A stretch of DNA of 64,000 nt. It comes from Nocardioides soli (GTDB lineage Bacteria; Actinomycetota; Actinomycetes; Propionibacteriales; Nocardioidaceae). The stretch lies in contig NZ_JACHWR010000002.1 of NCBI RefSeq assembly GCF_014191495.1, forward strand, positions 496,001-560,000. Reading direction: 5' to 3'. A program made the position numbers and the translations under genes. Positions 9,101 to 19,039 of the stretch are shown here, piece by piece (the first letter of the stretch is position 1; every line of letters starts with the position of its first letter). The notes under the pieces are model-generated. The model saw only the letters and a program-made list of their open reading frames with translations. It was not told the DNA's origin and did not search any database.

Positions 9101-10363
9101 TCAGTGCGTGTAGGCGTACACGCATTCGCTGAAGGCCGAGGTGCCCGGCAGGTAGCCGTCACCGAGCGGTCGGGGTCCGCACTGGATGAGAGCTTGCGCG
9201 TGTGACAGCAGCTGGTCGACCGGCGCGACCGAGGTCGACGGGAGCGGGGGCAGCGTCAGGGTCGGCAGCGGCACCGGCGCCTTCGGCGGGTCGGCCGGCT
9301 TGGCCGGGGTGGAGCTCGGGGGCTGCTGGGGCGTCGTCGGCTGCGTGGGCTGCTGCGTGGGCTGCTGCGTGGGCGACTTCGTCGGGGTCTGCGCCGGGTC
9401 CGTGGGCTCGGACGAGCCCTGGTCGTCGTCGCGGCCGTCCTTGCCCTTGCCCTTGCCGTTGTCGCCCTTGCCCTGGTGCCCCTGGTCGGGCTTGTCGCCG
9501 CGATCGGGCCGGTCGGGCAGCGGCGGCACGACGTAGCCGGCCGAGGTCACGCCGTTGGGCACCGAGGTGAACTCGCCGTCGAGGTAGGCCTCCATGATCG
9601 ACAGCACGAGGTCGACGTAGGGCTGGCTGTGGTTGTAGCGGTAGACCGCGGCCTGCTGGCCGGCGGTGGTGCCGAGGTCGTCGTCGCCGGAGCAGAGGTA
9701 GACGGCGGTGGCGAGCGCCGCGTCGTCGATGTCCTGCGGGTTGCGCTGGCCGTCGCCGTCGGCGTCGACGCCCACGACCGACCAGGTCGACGGGATGAAC
9801 TGCATCGGACCGACCGCGCGGTCCCAGACCGCGTCGGAGTCGAACTGGCCGGCGTCGGTGTCGGAGATCCGGCTGGTGCCGTCACCGCCGTTGAGGGGCG
9901 GCCCGAAGATGCCCGGCCTGGCGACGCCCTGGGCGTCGAGCGTGTTGCCGCCGTGGCGGCCGTGGTTGGACTCCACCCGACCGATCGCCGCGACCAGCTG
10001 CCAGGTGAGGTGGCAGCCGGGGTCGGCGGAGTTGATCACGGTCTCGGCCCGCTGGTACGCCGCGAGGGCCGCGGCCGGGATGCCGGAGGTGGAGGCGGTC
10101 GCGACCACGCGCGCGGCGTTGCCGACCACCCCGGGGGCCACGCCACCGGAGGCGGCCGAGACGCTCGCCGGCTCCTCGATCGCCTCGGCGGGCAGGCTGG
10201 TGCCGTCGGGCAGGGCGGGGTCGGTGGTCGCATCGGCGAGCGCGGTGCCCGTGCCGGTCGTCGCGAGGCTGGCGGTCCAGGCTGCGGAGAGCAGGGCGAG
10301 CGGCACCAGGGCGATCGCCTTCTGACCGCGCCCGAAGCGGCTGGTCGACCCACTCTTGGACAT
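9101..10363 (-). CDS. Secreted lytic transglycosylase-like protein
   Basis: This 420-residue protein begins with a basic N-terminus and a hydrophobic signal segment ([14 protein letters not shown]). Residues from about 85 to 270 form a soluble lytic transglycosylase-type domain, with the probable catalytic Glu in [27 protein letters not shown], and a calcium-loop-like [14 protein letters not shown]. The C-terminal third is a Pro/Thr/Gln/Lys linker with TQQP repeats, then a short Cys-containing tail. It probably cleaves peptidoglycan outside the cell. It is divergent from hemL. Confidence 0.85.
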   Translation of the reverse strand: MSKSGSTSRFGRGQKAIALVPLALLSAAWTASLATTGTGTALADATTDPALPDGTSLPAEAIEEPASVSAASGGVAPGVVGNAARVVATASTSGIPAAALAAYQRAETVINSADPGCHLTWQLVAAIGRVESNHGRHGGNTLDAQGVARPGIFGPPLNGGDGTSRISDTDAGQFDSDAVWDRAVGPMQFIPSTWSVVGVDADGDGQRNPQDIDDAALATAVYLCSGDDDLGTTAGQQAAVYRYNHSQPYVDLVLSIMEAYLDGEFTSVPNGVTSAGYVVPPLPDRPDRGDKPDQGHQGKGDNGKGKGKDGRDDDQGSSEPTDPAQTPTKSPTQQPTQQPTQPTTPQQPPSSTPAKPADPPKAPVPLPTLTLPPLPSTSVAPVDQLLSHAQALIQCGPRPLGDGYLPGTSAFSECVYAYTH

Positions 10364-10626
10364 CTCCGGCTGTCTCCTGCTCCCTCGGACCCGGCGTGCT
10401 CCCTCTGCACGGCGTGACGCACATCAAACGACCGGACCCTGCACCGGTTACGGTACGTCGCTTGGGCCGGACGTGCAGCCGTTCGTCGGTAGGACCACCA
10501 TTCCCGCAGGTCGCGGCGGTGAAACACGTTCTCGTCCGTGCGCCCGCACGTGGCCTGGCCCACGCTGCCGAGCCCGTCCCCCGCCCTGGACTGGGGCGGG
10601 TTGGCCCGCTCGGGGACAATGGCCCG
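10364..10626 (+). other. Intergenic region between transglycosylase gene and hemL
   Basis: This 263-bp divergent region must hold both promoters, but I see no convincing -10/-35 pair. Just before hemL, CCCGCCC (10580-10586) and GGGCGGG (10594-10600) form a 7-bp hairpin, and GTCCCC (10576-10581) can alternatively pair with GGGGAC (10612-10617). I searched by eye for a c-di-AMP riboswitch on the minus strand and did not find its conserved blocks. Confidence 0.4.
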
Positions 10627-11982
10627 GTGACCGGCCGACCGAGCCCTGATACCGCGGTGCGAACCACGGCGGGCACCACCGCGAGCGCAGCCCTCTTCGA
10701 GAGGGCCAGAGCGGTGACCCCGGGCGGGGTGAACTCCCCGGTCCGAGCGTTCAACGCGGTCGGCGGCACGCCCCGGTTCATCCGGTCCGCCTCGGGCGCG
10801 TGGCTCACCGACGTCGACGGCAACGAGTACGTCGACCTGATCTGCTCCTGGGGGCCGATGCTGCTCGGGCACGCCCACCCCGAGGTCCAGGCTCGGGTCG
10901 CCGAGGCGATCGCCCGCGGCACGTCGTACGGCGCGCCGACCGAGCCGGAGGTCGAGCTCGCCGAGGAGATCGCGGCGCGTGCGCCGGTCGAGCGGGTCCG
11001 GTTCGTCTCCTCGGGCACCGAGGCGACGATGTCGGCGATCCGGCTGGCCCGCGGCTTCACCGGCCGCGACGTGGTCGTGAAGTTCGCCGGCTGCTACCAC
11101 GGCCATGTCGACGCCCTGCTCGCCTCCGCGGGCTCCGGCCTCGCCACGTTCGCGGTGCCCGGCACGCCCGGCGTACCGGCGTCCTCGACCGAGCTCACGC
11201 TCGTGCTGCCGTACAACGACCGGGCCGCGGTCGAGCGGGTGTTCGCGGAGTACGCCGACCGGATCGCGTGCCTGATCACCGAGGCCGCCCCCGGCAACAT
11301 GGGCGTCGTCCCGCCCGAGGCCGGCTTCAACCGGTTCCTGGCGGAGACCTGCGCGCGGCACGGCGCGCTGTTCGTGAGCGACGAGGTGATGACCGGCTTC
11401 CGGGCCAGTCGACAGGGCCAGTGGGGCCTCGACGGCGCCGTGGAGGGCTGGCGGCCGGACCTGATGACCTTCGGCAAGGTGATGGGCGGCGGCTTCCCGG
11501 CGGCCGCCTTCGGCGGCCGCGCCGACGTGATGTCCCGGCTCGCGCCGGAGGGGCCGGTCTACCAGGCCGGCACGCTGTCGGGCAATCCGATCGCCACCAC
11601 GGCCGGCCTGGCCACGCTGCGGCTCGCGACCGACGAGGTCTACGCCCACCTCGACCGGGCTGCCGACACGATCAAGGTCGCCGCGTCCGACGCGCTCACC
11701 CGGGCCGGGGTCGCTCACGTCGTGCAGTCGACCGGCACGATGTTCTCGATCTTCTTCACCCCGGGTGTCGACGGGCGCGTCCGCGACTTCGACGACGCCT
11801 CGACGACCGACTCGGCGGCGTACGCCGCGTTCTTCCACGCCATGCTCGACGCCGGGGTCTATTTGCCGCCGTCGGCCTACGAGGCGTGGTTCCTGTCCGC
11901 CGCCCACGACGACCGCGCCGTCTCGACGGTGCTCGACGCCCTGCCCGGGGCGGCCCGCGCCGCGGCCGCCGCGCAGGCGTAG
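10627..11982 (+). CDS. hemL: Glutamate-1-semialdehyde 2,1-aminomutase
   Basis: This 451-residue PLP enzyme turns glutamate-1-semialdehyde into 5-aminolevulinate, the step between HemA and Hem[18 protein letters not shown] is near residue 34, [16 protein letters not shown] near 125, and [10 protein letters not shown] carries the PLP lysine at Lys284; [14 protein letters not shown] follows. GTG 10627 gives a length typical of the family; the upstream extension lies in the GC hairpin leader and has no homology-like features. Confidence 0.94.
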   Translation: MTGRPSPDTAVRTTAGTTASAALFERARAVTPGGVNSPVRAFNAVGGTPRFIRSASGAWLTDVDGNEYVDLICSWGPMLLGHAHPEVQARVAEAIARGTSYGAPTEPEVELAEEIAARAPVERVRFVSSGTEATMSAIRLARGFTGRDVVVKFAGCYHGHVDALLASAGSGLATFAVPGTPGVPASSTELTLVLPYNDRAAVERVFAEYADRIACLITEAAPGNMGVVPPEAGFNRFLAETCARHGALFVSDEVMTGFRASRQGQWGLDGAVEGWRPDLMTFGKVMGGGFPAAAFGGRADVMSRLAPEGPVYQAGTLSGNPIATTAGLATLRLATDEVYAHLDRAADTIKVAASDALTRAGVAHVVQSTGTMFSIFFTPGVDGRVRDFDDASTTDSAAYAAFFHAMLDAGVYLPPSAYEAWFLSAAHDDRAVSTVLDALPGAARAAAAAQA

Positions 11983-11994
11983 GAGATCGATCCC

Positions 11995-12678
11995 GTGACC
12001 CAGACCCCCGACACCGTCGTGCACCTGCTCCGGCACGGCGAGGTCCACAACCCCGAGGGCGTGCTCTACGGCCGCCGCGACGGCTTCCACCTCTCCGACC
12101 TCGGCAACCAGATGGCCCGACGGGTCGCGGAGGCGATCGGCGGGCGCGACATCGTGCACCTGCGGGTCTCGCCGCTGGAGCGGGCCCAGGAGACGGCGCG
12201 GCCGCTGGCCGAGGCGCGCGGCCTGGAGATCGTGACCGACGAGCGGGTCATCGAGTCGACCAACCGGTTCGAGGGCGTCAGCTTCGGCGAGGGCGCGATG
12301 ACGATCCTCAAGCGCCCCCGGCTCTGGCGGCACCTGTGGAACCCGCTCACGCCCTCGTGGGGCGAGCCCTACAAGCAGGTCGTGGCGCGGATGATGGCGG
12401 CCGTCGAGGACGCCCGACGCGACGCGGACGGGCACGAGGCCGTGATCGTCTCCCACCAGCTGCCGATCTGGATCACCCGGCTGCACGCCGAGAAGCGCTC
12501 CTTCCTCCACGACCCGCGCAGCCGCCAGTGCACGCTCTGCTCGCTCACCTCGTTCCACTTCGTCGGCGACCGGATCACCCAGGTCAGCTACTCCGAGCCC
12601 GCCGGCGATCTGATCCCGACCAAGGACCGCAAGGCGCCGTTCTCGGCCGGCGGAGCACCCGAGGAGCGGCGCCCGTGA
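11995..12678 (+). CDS. Histidine phosphatase family protein
   Basis: This 227-residue protein belongs to the phosphoglycerate mutase-like histidine phosphatases. LLRHGEVHNPEG near residue 10 holds the phospho-accepting His, and VIVSHQLPIW near 150 the second His. It lies between hemL and the cytochrome c assembly genes and overlaps the next gene by a GTGA. The substrate is unknown; position alone suggests a link to heme or cytochrome biogenesis. Confidence 0.88.
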   Translation: MTQTPDTVVHLLRHGEVHNPEGVLYGRRDGFHLSDLGNQMARRVAEAIGGRDIVHLRVSPLERAQETARPLAEARGLEIVTDERVIESTNRFEGVSFGEGAMTILKRPRLWRHLWNPLTPSWGEPYKQVVARMMAAVEDARRDADGHEAVIVSHQLPIWITRLHAEKRSFLHDPRSRQCTLCSLTSFHFVGDRITQVSYSEPAGDLIPTKDRKAPFSAGGAPEERRP

Positions 12679-13256
12679 AGCGACTCCTGGCCGGCCTGGC
12701 CGTGCCGTTGCTGCTGGCCGTGACCGGCTGCACCTCGCTGCAGGGTGCGGGAGACAAGGGCTTCGTCACCGGCGACGGCACGATCCGCACCGTCGCGGCG
12801 GCCGATCGCGCGGACGCCGTGGAGCTCACCGGCGAGGACCTCGACGGCAACCCGCTCGACATCGCCGACTTCCGCGGCAAGCCGGTCGTCGTCGTCGTGT
12901 GGGGGTCGTGGTGCACGCCCTGCCGGGTCGAGGCGCCGGATGTCGTGGACGCCGCGGAGGAGATCGGCGCCGACGCCCAGTTCGTCGGCATCAACCTGCG
13001 CAACTCCTCGACCGCCGAGGCCCAGGCCTACGTGCGGACCTACGGCATCACCTACCCGTCGTTCTACTCTCCGGACGGCAAGGCGATGCTGCAGTTCCAG
13101 GGCACGCTCGGGCCGCGCACCATCCCGGCCTTCGTGATCCTCGACGAGGAGGGTCGGATCGCCGCGAGCATCATCGGCAAGCTGCCCTCGAAGCGGACGC
13201 TCGTCGACCTCGTGAGCGACCTGGACGCCCCCGCCCCGCGGTCGGCCGATGGTTGA
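12675..13256 (+). CDS. TlpA/ResA-like thioredoxin lipoprotein
   Basis: This 193-residue protein has an N-terminal lipoprotein signal with lipobox AVTGC (Cys near residue 18) and a thioredoxin domain with redox site WGSWCTPCRVEAPD near residues 76-89. GPRTIPAFVILD supplies the cis-Pro. It would reduce apocytochrome c cysteines outside the membrane, taking electrons from CcdA, encoded next with an 8-bp overlap. It is the first gene of a ResA-CcdA-ResB-ResC operon. Confidence 0.93.
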   Translation: MKRLLAGLAVPLLLAVTGCTSLQGAGDKGFVTGDGTIRTVAAADRADAVELTGEDLDGNPLDIADFRGKPVVVVVWGSWCTPCRVEAPDVVDAAEEIGADAQFVGINLRNSSTAEAQAYVRTYGITYPSFYSPDGKAMLQFQGTLGPRTIPAFVILDEEGRIAASIIGKLPSKRTLVDLVSDLDAPAPRSADG

Positions 13257-14010
13257 TTGGTTCCGGGAAACCGCGCTCTCCGGTTCCCTCGCGCTGGCCG
13301 TCCCGGTCGCGATCATCGCCGGGCTGGTCTCGTTCTTCTCGCCGTGCGTGATCCCGCTGCTGCCCGGCTACCTGTCCTACGCCACCGGCCTCTCGGGCGC
13401 CGACCTCGCCAACGGCGTCGCCGGCACCCGGCGCGGCCGGATGTTCCTGGGCTCGGTGCTCTTCGTGCTCGGCTTCGCGACCGTCTTCGTCCTGCTCGGG
13501 ACGCTCAGCGGCGCGGTCGGCTCCTGGCTCATCGAGTGGGAGCGCCAGCTGACCATCGTGCTCGGGCTGCTGGCGATCGTGCTCGGCCTCGTCTTCGCGG
13601 GCTGGCTGCCCTTCCTCAGCCGTGAGTGGCGCGTGCACAAGGTGCCGGCCGTCGGCCTCGGGGCCGCTCCGCTCCTCGGCTTCCTCTTCGGCCTCGGCTG
13701 GCTGCCGTGCACCGGCCCGACGCTGGCCGTCATCAGCACGCTCGCGATCACCGAGGGCACGGCCGGCCGGGGGGCGTTCCTGCTCGCGTTCTACGCCCTC
13801 GGCCTCGGCATCCCGTTCGTGATCGCCGCCCTCGCCTACGAGAAGGCGCTGTCCGCCATCGGGTGGATCCGCCGCCACCAGGCCTGGGTGATGCGGGCCG
13901 GCGGCCTGATGCTGATCGCCGTCGGCGTGCTGCTGCTGACCGGCTGGTGGAGCCAGGCCGTGACGTGGACGCAGATCCAGCTCGTCGGCACGACGGAGAC
14001 CGCCCTGTGA
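13249..14010 (+). CDS. ccdA: Cytochrome c biogenesis protein CcdA
   Basis: This 253-residue polytopic membrane protein carries reductant across the membrane. The conserved SFFSPCVIPLLPGY near residue 29 and GWLPCTGPTL near 150 contain the two redox cysteines. Six hydrophobic segments are visible. It sits between the ResA-like and ResB genes, with overlaps on both sides. Confidence 0.95.
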   Translation: MVDWFRETALSGSLALAVPVAIIAGLVSFFSPCVIPLLPGYLSYATGLSGADLANGVAGTRRGRMFLGSVLFVLGFATVFVLLGTLSGAVGSWLIEWERQLTIVLGLLAIVLGLVFAGWLPFLSREWRVHKVPAVGLGAAPLLGFLFGLGWLPCTGPTLAVISTLAITEGTAGRGAFLLAFYALGLGIPFVIAALAYEKALSAIGWIRRHQAWVMRAGGLMLIAVGVLLLTGWWSQAVTWTQIQLVGTTETAL

Positions 14011-15581
14011 ACACCGCCCTCTCCACCCGTCCCCCCGAGGACGACCGCCGGCCCGGTGACCTGACCTTCCGCGAGCTGCTGCGCTGGATCTGGCGCCAGG
14101 TCACGTCGATGCGCACCGCGCTCGTGCTGCTGCTCCTGCTGGCGCTCGCGGCGATCCCGGGCTCGGTGATCCCGCAGGAGGGCGTCGACGCCCTCAAGAC
14201 CTCCAACTGGCAGGACGACCACCCCAAGCTGACGCCGATCTACGAGCGGCTCGGGCTGTTCTCGGTCTACGACTCCCCGTGGTTCTCGGCGATCTACATC
14301 CTGCTGATGATCTCGCTGGTCGGCTGCATCGTGCCCCGCACCGTGCACTACTGGCGCGGCCTGCGCGCCCAGCCGCCGAAGGCGCCCCGCAACCTGACCC
14401 GGTTGCCGGACCACGCGGCGTACACGACGACGGACGCCCCCGACGAGATCCTCGAGCGCGCGCGTGCCGCCCTCAAGCGGCGCCGTTACCGGCTGATCGA
14501 CGGCGACGACTCGATCTCGGCGGAGCGCGGCTACCTGCGCGAGGCCGGCAACCTGGTCTTCCACCTGTCCGTGCTGGTGGTGCTGGTGGGCTTCGCGCTG
14601 GGTGGGCTGTTCGGCTACAAGGGCGGCGTGATCCTGCTGATCGGCAACGACTACGGGTTCGCCAACAACCTGACCCAGTACGACGAGTTCAACCCGGGCA
14701 GCCTCTTCCGTGCCGACGAGATGGAGCCCTTCTCGTTCAAGATCGACGACTTCGACGTCGACTGGCTCACCACGGGCCCGCGGGCCGGCCTGGCGCGCGG
14801 CTTCGAGTCCCACGTGACCTACCAGACCTCGCCCGACGCACCCGAGAAGTCCTACAACCTGCGGGTCAACCACCCGCTGTCCATCGGCGACACCGACATC
14901 TTCCTGATCGGTCACGGCTACGCGCCGGTCATCACGATCCGGGACGGCAACGGCGACGTGGTCACCGACGGGCCGACGATCTTCCTGCCCACCAGCCAGA
15001 GCCTGCAGTCGATCGGCGTCGTCAAGGCGCCGGACGCCAACCCGACCCAGATCGGGCTCGAGGGCGAGTTCTACCCGACGGTGGCGTTCTCCAAGCAGAC
15101 CGGCAGCTACTACTCGCTGCTCGGCAAGCCGCTCGACCCGATGGTCTCGATGCTCGTCTACACCGGCGACCTGGGCATGAACGACGGGACCCCCCAGTCG
15201 GTCTACTCCCTCGACAAGTCCCGGACGACGATGCTGACGAAGAAGGACGGCACGCCGTACCGCATCGACCTGCGCGAGGGTGAGAGCGTCGAGCTGCCCG
15301 ACGGACTGGGCACGGTGAGCTTCGACGGTCTCGAGCGCTGGAACAAGATCCAGATCAGCCAGACCCCCGGCAAGTGGATCGCGCTGGCCGGTGTCGTGCT
15401 GTCCCTGATCGGCCTGCTGGGCTCGCTGTTCATCCGTCCTCGGCGGGTCTGGGTTCGTGCCCGGCGAGACGGGGACGGCACACTGGTCGAGGTGGCCGCC
15501 CTCGACCGCTCCGGCAGCGGAGACGTCGCGGCCGTCGTCGACGAGCTCGTCGAAGCCCTGCAACGAGAGGACCGGTCGTGA
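14007..15581 (+). CDS. resB: Cytochrome c biogenesis protein ResB
   Basis: This 524-residue protein is the ResB/Ccs1 half of the system II cytochrome c heme lyase. Hydrophobic helices occur near residues 36-56 (ALVLLLLLALAAIPGSVIPQ), 90-110, 180-200 and 460-480, with a large extracytoplasmic domain between the third and fourth. The GTG at 14007 overlaps the ccdA stop. ResB works with ResC, the next gene, to move heme and attach it to CxxCH motifs. Confidence 0.93.
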   Translation: MNTALSTRPPEDDRRPGDLTFRELLRWIWRQVTSMRTALVLLLLLALAAIPGSVIPQEGVDALKTSNWQDDHPKLTPIYERLGLFSVYDSPWFSAIYILLMISLVGCIVPRTVHYWRGLRAQPPKAPRNLTRLPDHAAYTTTDAPDEILERARAALKRRRYRLIDGDDSISAERGYLREAGNLVFHLSVLVVLVGFALGGLFGYKGGVILLIGNDYGFANNLTQYDEFNPGSLFRADEMEPFSFKIDDFDVDWLTTGPRAGLARGFESHVTYQTSPDAPEKSYNLRVNHPLSIGDTDIFLIGHGYAPVITIRDGNGDVVTDGPTIFLPTSQSLQSIGVVKAPDANPTQIGLEGEFYPTVAFSKQTGSYYSLLGKPLDPMVSMLVYTGDLGMNDGTPQSVYSLDKSRTTMLTKKDGTPYRIDLREGESVELPDGLGTVSFDGLERWNKIQISQTPGKWIALAGVVLSLIGLLGSLFIRPRRVWVRARRDGDGTLVEVAALDRSGSGDVAAVVDELVEALQREDRS

Positions 15582-16588
15582 CCGACGCAGCGTGGGAGAG
15601 CCTCAGCAACCAGGCGGTCGCCGCCGCCGGACTGCTCTACTTCCTGGCGCTCCTGGCGCATCTGGTCGAGTGGGCGTCGCTGCGCAAGGTCCCGGTGGCG
15701 GCGGGGGCGGTCGCCCGCGACTCCGTCGACATCCCGGGCGGCGTCGCGGTCGCCACCGGTCCCGAGGACGCCGCCGTCGAGGGCCGGGTCCGGCGTACGG
15801 CGCTGTTCGGCCGCCTCGGCTACCTGATCACCTGGATGGCCGTCGTCGTCCACCTCGTGGCGCTGGTCGCCCGGGGCATGGCCGCGGACCCCAACCGGGT
15901 GCCCTGGGGCAACATGTACGAGTTCACGCTGGCCGGCACGTTCGTGGTCGCGGCGCTCTACGTCGTGCTCTACCGCAAGCTGCGGCTCGCCTGGATGGCG
16001 CCGATCGTGCTCGCCTTCGTGCTCAGCGTGCTGATGGTCGCGGTGATCTGGCTCTACTCGCCGGTCGCTCCGCTGACCGAGGCGCTGTCGTCGTACTGGC
16101 TGGTCATCCACGTCGTCTCGGCGATCGTCGCCACCGGCGCGTTCACGCTCGGCGGCATCACCTCCGCGCTCTACCTGGTCAAGGCCCGCTCGCTCGCGAA
16201 GAAGGGCCCCCAGCAGGCGGGCTACGTCGCCCGGCTGCCGCAGCCCGAGGCGCTGGACCGGGTGTCCTACCGGCTGCACGCGTTCGGCTTCCCGGTGTGG
16301 ACCTTTGCGGTGCTGATCACCGGCCCGATCTGGGCGCACCAGGCCTGGTCGTCGTACTGGAACTGGGACCCCAAGGAGGTGTGGGCGTTCATCACCTGGG
16401 TGGTCTACGCGGCGTACCTCCACGCCCGCACCACCGCCGGCTGGAAGGGCCGCAACGCCGCGATCCTCGCGCTCGTCGGGATGGCCACGCTGTGGTTCAA
16501 CTTCATCGGGATCAACTACTTCTCGAGCACCTCGCAGCACTCGTACGCCGGGGGCGCGGCGCAGATCGAGGTCGTCCCGCAACGCTGA
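15578..16588 (+). CDS. ccsB: Cytochrome c biogenesis protein CcsB/ResC
   Basis: This 336-residue membrane protein carries the tryptophan-rich heme-handling signature WNWDPKEVWAFITW near residue 263, preceded by several transmembrane helices and followed by the HARTTAGWKGR loop. It is the partner of ResB. GTG 15578 overlaps the resB stop; in-frame upstream sequence is shadow. It is the last gene of the operon and meets a small minus-strand gene 14 bp downstream. Confidence 0.95.
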   Translation: MTDAAWESLSNQAVAAAGLLYFLALLAHLVEWASLRKVPVAAGAVARDSVDIPGGVAVATGPEDAAVEGRVRRTALFGRLGYLITWMAVVVHLVALVARGMAADPNRVPWGNMYEFTLAGTFVVAALYVVLYRKLRLAWMAPIVLAFVLSVLMVAVIWLYSPVAPLTEALSSYWLVIHVVSAIVATGAFTLGGITSALYLVKARSLAKKGPQQAGYVARLPQPEALDRVSYRLHAFGFPVWTFAVLITGPIWAHQAWSSYWNWDPKEVWAFITWVVYAAYLHARTTAGWKGRNAAILALVGMATLWFNFIGINYFSSTSQHSYAGGAAQIEVVPQR

Positions 16589-16602
16589 GCGGGCCCGACC
16601 CC

Positions 16603-16812
16603 TCAGCCGGCCTCGGGATCCTCGGGGTGCCGGCGCCTGCGGTCGAGGTCGCGCAGGAAGTCCGGGTCGTCGTCGGGCCCGATGACGCGGGGCGGCTGCG
16701 GCCGGCGCGGCCGGGGTCGCGGCAGCGGCGCGCCGCCACGGCCCTGGAGCGACCGGGTCGTCAGGTAGACGGCGATCGCGACCAGGATCACGACGAGCAG
16801 GAACTTCAGCAC
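16603..16812 (-). CDS. Small single-pass membrane protein
   Basis: This 69-residue ORF has one strong N-terminal membrane helix (FLLVVILVAIAVYLTT), then a Pro/Arg-rich cytosolic segment and a very charged tail rich in Asp and Arg. The GTG start at 16812 has GGAGG very close upstream. It is divergent from the DUF4229 gene. I do not recognise a named family; the helix-plus-charged-tail layout supports a real gene. Confidence 0.6.
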   Translation of the reverse strand: MLKFLLVVILVAIAVYLTTRSLQGRGGAPLPRPRPRRPQPPRVIGPDDDPDFLRDLDRRRRHPEDPEAG

Positions 16813-16855
16813 CCCTCCAGCGTAGGACCTCCCTGGTCACGCCTACCCTGAACCC

Positions 16856-17116
16856 GTGAAGGAGTTCTGGATCTACACCCTGCTGCGTCTCGTGCTGTTC
16901 GCGAGCTCGTTCGGCGTCGTCGTCGGTGTGTGGTTCCTCATCGACGGCCAGGTGCCGGTGCTGTGGGCGGTCGTCATCGCGTTCCTGCTCAGCGGGGTCG
17001 GCTCCTACTTCCTGCTGAACCGCCCCCGCGAGGCGCTGGCCCGCCGGGTGCAGGACCGCGCCGACCGGATGACCGCCCGGATCGACGAGATGCGCTCCAA
17101 GGAGGACGCGGACTGA
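16856..17116 (+). CDS. DUF4229 small membrane protein
   Basis: This 86-residue protein has two hydrophobic helices (residues 6-28 and 34-54) joined by DGQVP, then SYFLLNRPREALARRVQ and an acidic/basic helical tail. This matches the actinobacterial DUF4229 pattern, often found beside menaquinone genes, as here beside menA. Function is unknown. GTG start. Confidence 0.8.
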   Translation: MKEFWIYTLLRLVLFASSFGVVVGVWFLIDGQVPVLWAVVIAFLLSGVGSYFLLNRPREALARRVQDRADRMTARIDEMRSKEDAD

Positions 17117-17135
17117 GCCGGTCGCCCTCTGGTGG

Positions 17136-18011
17136 TCACGAGCAGGCGAACAGCGCCGCGGCGACCAGGACGGCCCAGAGCAGCTCGGCCTGGCCGGTCT
17201 GCTGCAGCACGCGGATCAGGCCCGGGCCGGTCGCGCCGCCGAGCACGGTGCGCGTCGCCGGGAGGGCGAGCAGCAGGAAGCCGAGGCCGATCAGCGCGCA
17301 CCACGAGGTGAGCGCGGCGACGCCCACCACGGCGGCGGCAGCAGCGGCCACGAGCGCGGCGTACAGCCGTCGGGTCCGGCGATCGCCGAGCACGACCGCG
17401 AGCGTCCGCTTGCCGGTCACCGTGTCGGTGGGGATGTCGCGCAGGTTGTTGGCGACCAGGATGGCGCAGGCGAGTGCGCCCACCCCGACGGCCGCGGCGA
17501 GCGCGGCCCACTCCCAGGTCTCGGTCTGCACGTACGTCGTGCCGATGACCGCGACCAGCCCGAAGAACACGAAGACCATGACCTCGCCGAGGCCGAGGTA
17601 GCCGTACGGCCTGGATCCGCCCGTGTAGAACCATGCGGCCAGCACCGACACCAGGCCGACCGCCACCAGCCACCACGCCGTGGTCGCGGCCAGGGCCAGC
17701 CCGGCGACCGCGGCGACGCCGAAGGCCAGGAACGCGGCCCGCTTGACCGCCGCCGGTGACGCAACCCCGGAGCCGACCAGTCGCATCGGTCCGACCCGGT
17801 CGGCGTCGGTGCCGCGGATGCCGTCGGAGTAGTCGTTGGCGTAGTTGACCGCCACCTGGAGCGCCAGCGCCACGACGAGGGCTAGCAGCGCCTTCCACCA
17901 CACGACGCTGTCGACGTAGGCCGCGACACCCGTGCCGGCCAGGACGGGGGAGACGGCTGCGGGCAGTGTGCGGGGACGAGCGCCGGCGAGCCATTGAGCA
18001 GGAGATGCCAC
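17136..18011 (-). CDS. menA: 1,4-dihydroxy-2-naphthoate polyprenyltransferase
   Basis: This 291-residue UbiA-family membrane enzyme prenylates dihydroxynaphthoate to make demethylmenaquinone. The Asp-rich motif NYANDYSDGIRGTDADR near residue 55 and the following PMRLVGSG are MenA hallmarks. About eight hydrophobic helices are visible. The GTG start at 18011 is 44 bp from the divergent menE start. It would use the product of the polyprenyl synthase encoded at 46.5 kb. Confidence 0.94.
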   Translation of the reverse strand: MASPAQWLAGARPRTLPAAVSPVLAGTGVAAYVDSVVWWKALLALVVALALQVAVNYANDYSDGIRGTDADRVGPMRLVGSGVASPAAVKRAAFLAFGVAAVAGLALAATTAWWLVAVGLVSVLAAWFYTGGSRPYGYLGLGEVMVFVFFGLVAVIGTTYVQTETWEWAALAAAVGVGALACAILVANNLRDIPTDTVTGKRTLAVVLGDRRTRRLYAALVAAAAAAVVGVAALTSWCALIGLGFLLLALPATRTVLGGATGPGLIRVLQQTGQAELLWAVLVAAALFACS

Positions 18012-18055
18012 GACCGGAGATTCAAGCAGTCCGGCCGGGCACTAGCCTCGACCGG

Positions 18056-19039
18056 GTGGAGGACGTGCACCGGATCGCGGCCTGGCTCGAGGCCGACGAC
18101 CCCGCGCCGTGGATCGTCGAGACCTCGGGCTCGACCGGCCGGCCGAAGCGAGTCGTGCTGTCCCGCGGCGCCGTGCTCGCGTCGGTGGCCGCGAGCGCGC
18201 GCCGGGTCGGCGAGTCGGGGCGCTGGCTGCTCGCGCTGCCCGTGGCGTACGTCGCCGGCCTGCAGGTCGCCTGCCGGTCGCTGGTCGCCGGCCACCCGCC
18301 GGTGCTGCTCGACGACCACCCGTCGTTCGCCGACGCGACGGCCGCGCTCGGGGCGGGGCCGCGGTTCGTCTCGCTCGTGCCGACCCAGCTGCACCGGCTG
18401 CTGGAGACCGACCTGTCGTCGCTGCGCAGCTTCCACACCGTGCTGCTCGGCGGCGGCCCGATCGACGCCGGGCTGCGGGCCCGGGCGGCGGAGTCCGGGG
18501 TCCGCGTGGTCGCGACGTACGGCTCCGCGGAGACGGCCGGCGGCTGCGTCTACGACGGCCACCCGCTCGACGGCGTCGCCGTCGCGCTCGGTCCCGACGG
18601 GCGGATCCGGATCGCCGGCCCGACGCTCTTCGACGGCTACGACGGCGACCCGGACCTCACCGCCGAGGTGCTCGTCGGCGGTTGGTTCCTGACCTCCGAC
18701 GCCGGTCGACTCGACGACGACGGCCGGCTGCAGGTGCTCGGACGGGTCGACGACGTCGTGGTCAGCGGGGGCGTCAACGTGCCCGCCCCGGCGGTCGCCG
18801 CCCGGCTGCGCGAGCACCCGGGCGTCCGCGCGGCCGAGGTGCTCGGCGTGCCCGACGAGGAGTGGGGCAACCGGCTGGTGGCCTTCGTGGTGGGCGGGGT
18901 GTCGCTCGCGGAGCTCCGCGCCTGGGTGGCCGAGGCGCACCCGCGGTCGTGGGCGCCGCGCCAGCTCGTCACCCTCGACGCGGTCCCCCTGTTGCCCAAC
19001 GGCAAGCCCGACCGGCTGACGCTACGGGGCCTGGTGTGA
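18056..19039 (+). CDS. menE: o-succinylbenzoate-CoA ligase
   Basis: This 327-residue ANL enzyme is short, as MenE proteins of actinobacteria often are. ETSGSTGRPKRVVLSRGA near residue 21 is the ATP motif, and ATYGSAETAGG near 156, TSDAGRLDDDG near 212 and LPNGKPDRLTLRG at the end complete the fold. It makes OSB-CoA, the substrate of MenB (not in this window). The GTG at 18056 is chosen because upstream codons overlap menA. Its stop overlaps menC. Confidence 0.9.
   Translation: MEDVHRIAAWLEADDPAPWIVETSGSTGRPKRVVLSRGAVLASVAASARRVGESGRWLLALPVAYVAGLQVACRSLVAGHPPVLLDDHPSFADATAALGAGPRFVSLVPTQLHRLLETDLSSLRSFHTVLLGGGPIDAGLRARAAESGVRVVATYGSAETAGGCVYDGHPLDGVAVALGPDGRIRIAGPTLFDGYDGDPDLTAEVLVGGWFLTSDAGRLDDDGRLQVLGRVDDVVVSGGVNVPAPAVAARLREHPGVRAAEVLGVPDEEWGNRLVAFVVGGVSLAELRAWVAEAHPRSWAPRQLVTLDAVPLLPNGKPDRLTLRGLV

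Noticed and set aside
10364..10626. Possible c-di-AMP riboswitch before the transglycosylase gene
   Set aside because: Cell-wall hydrolase genes in actinobacteria often carry one, but the reverse strand lacks the conserved blocks in the right order.
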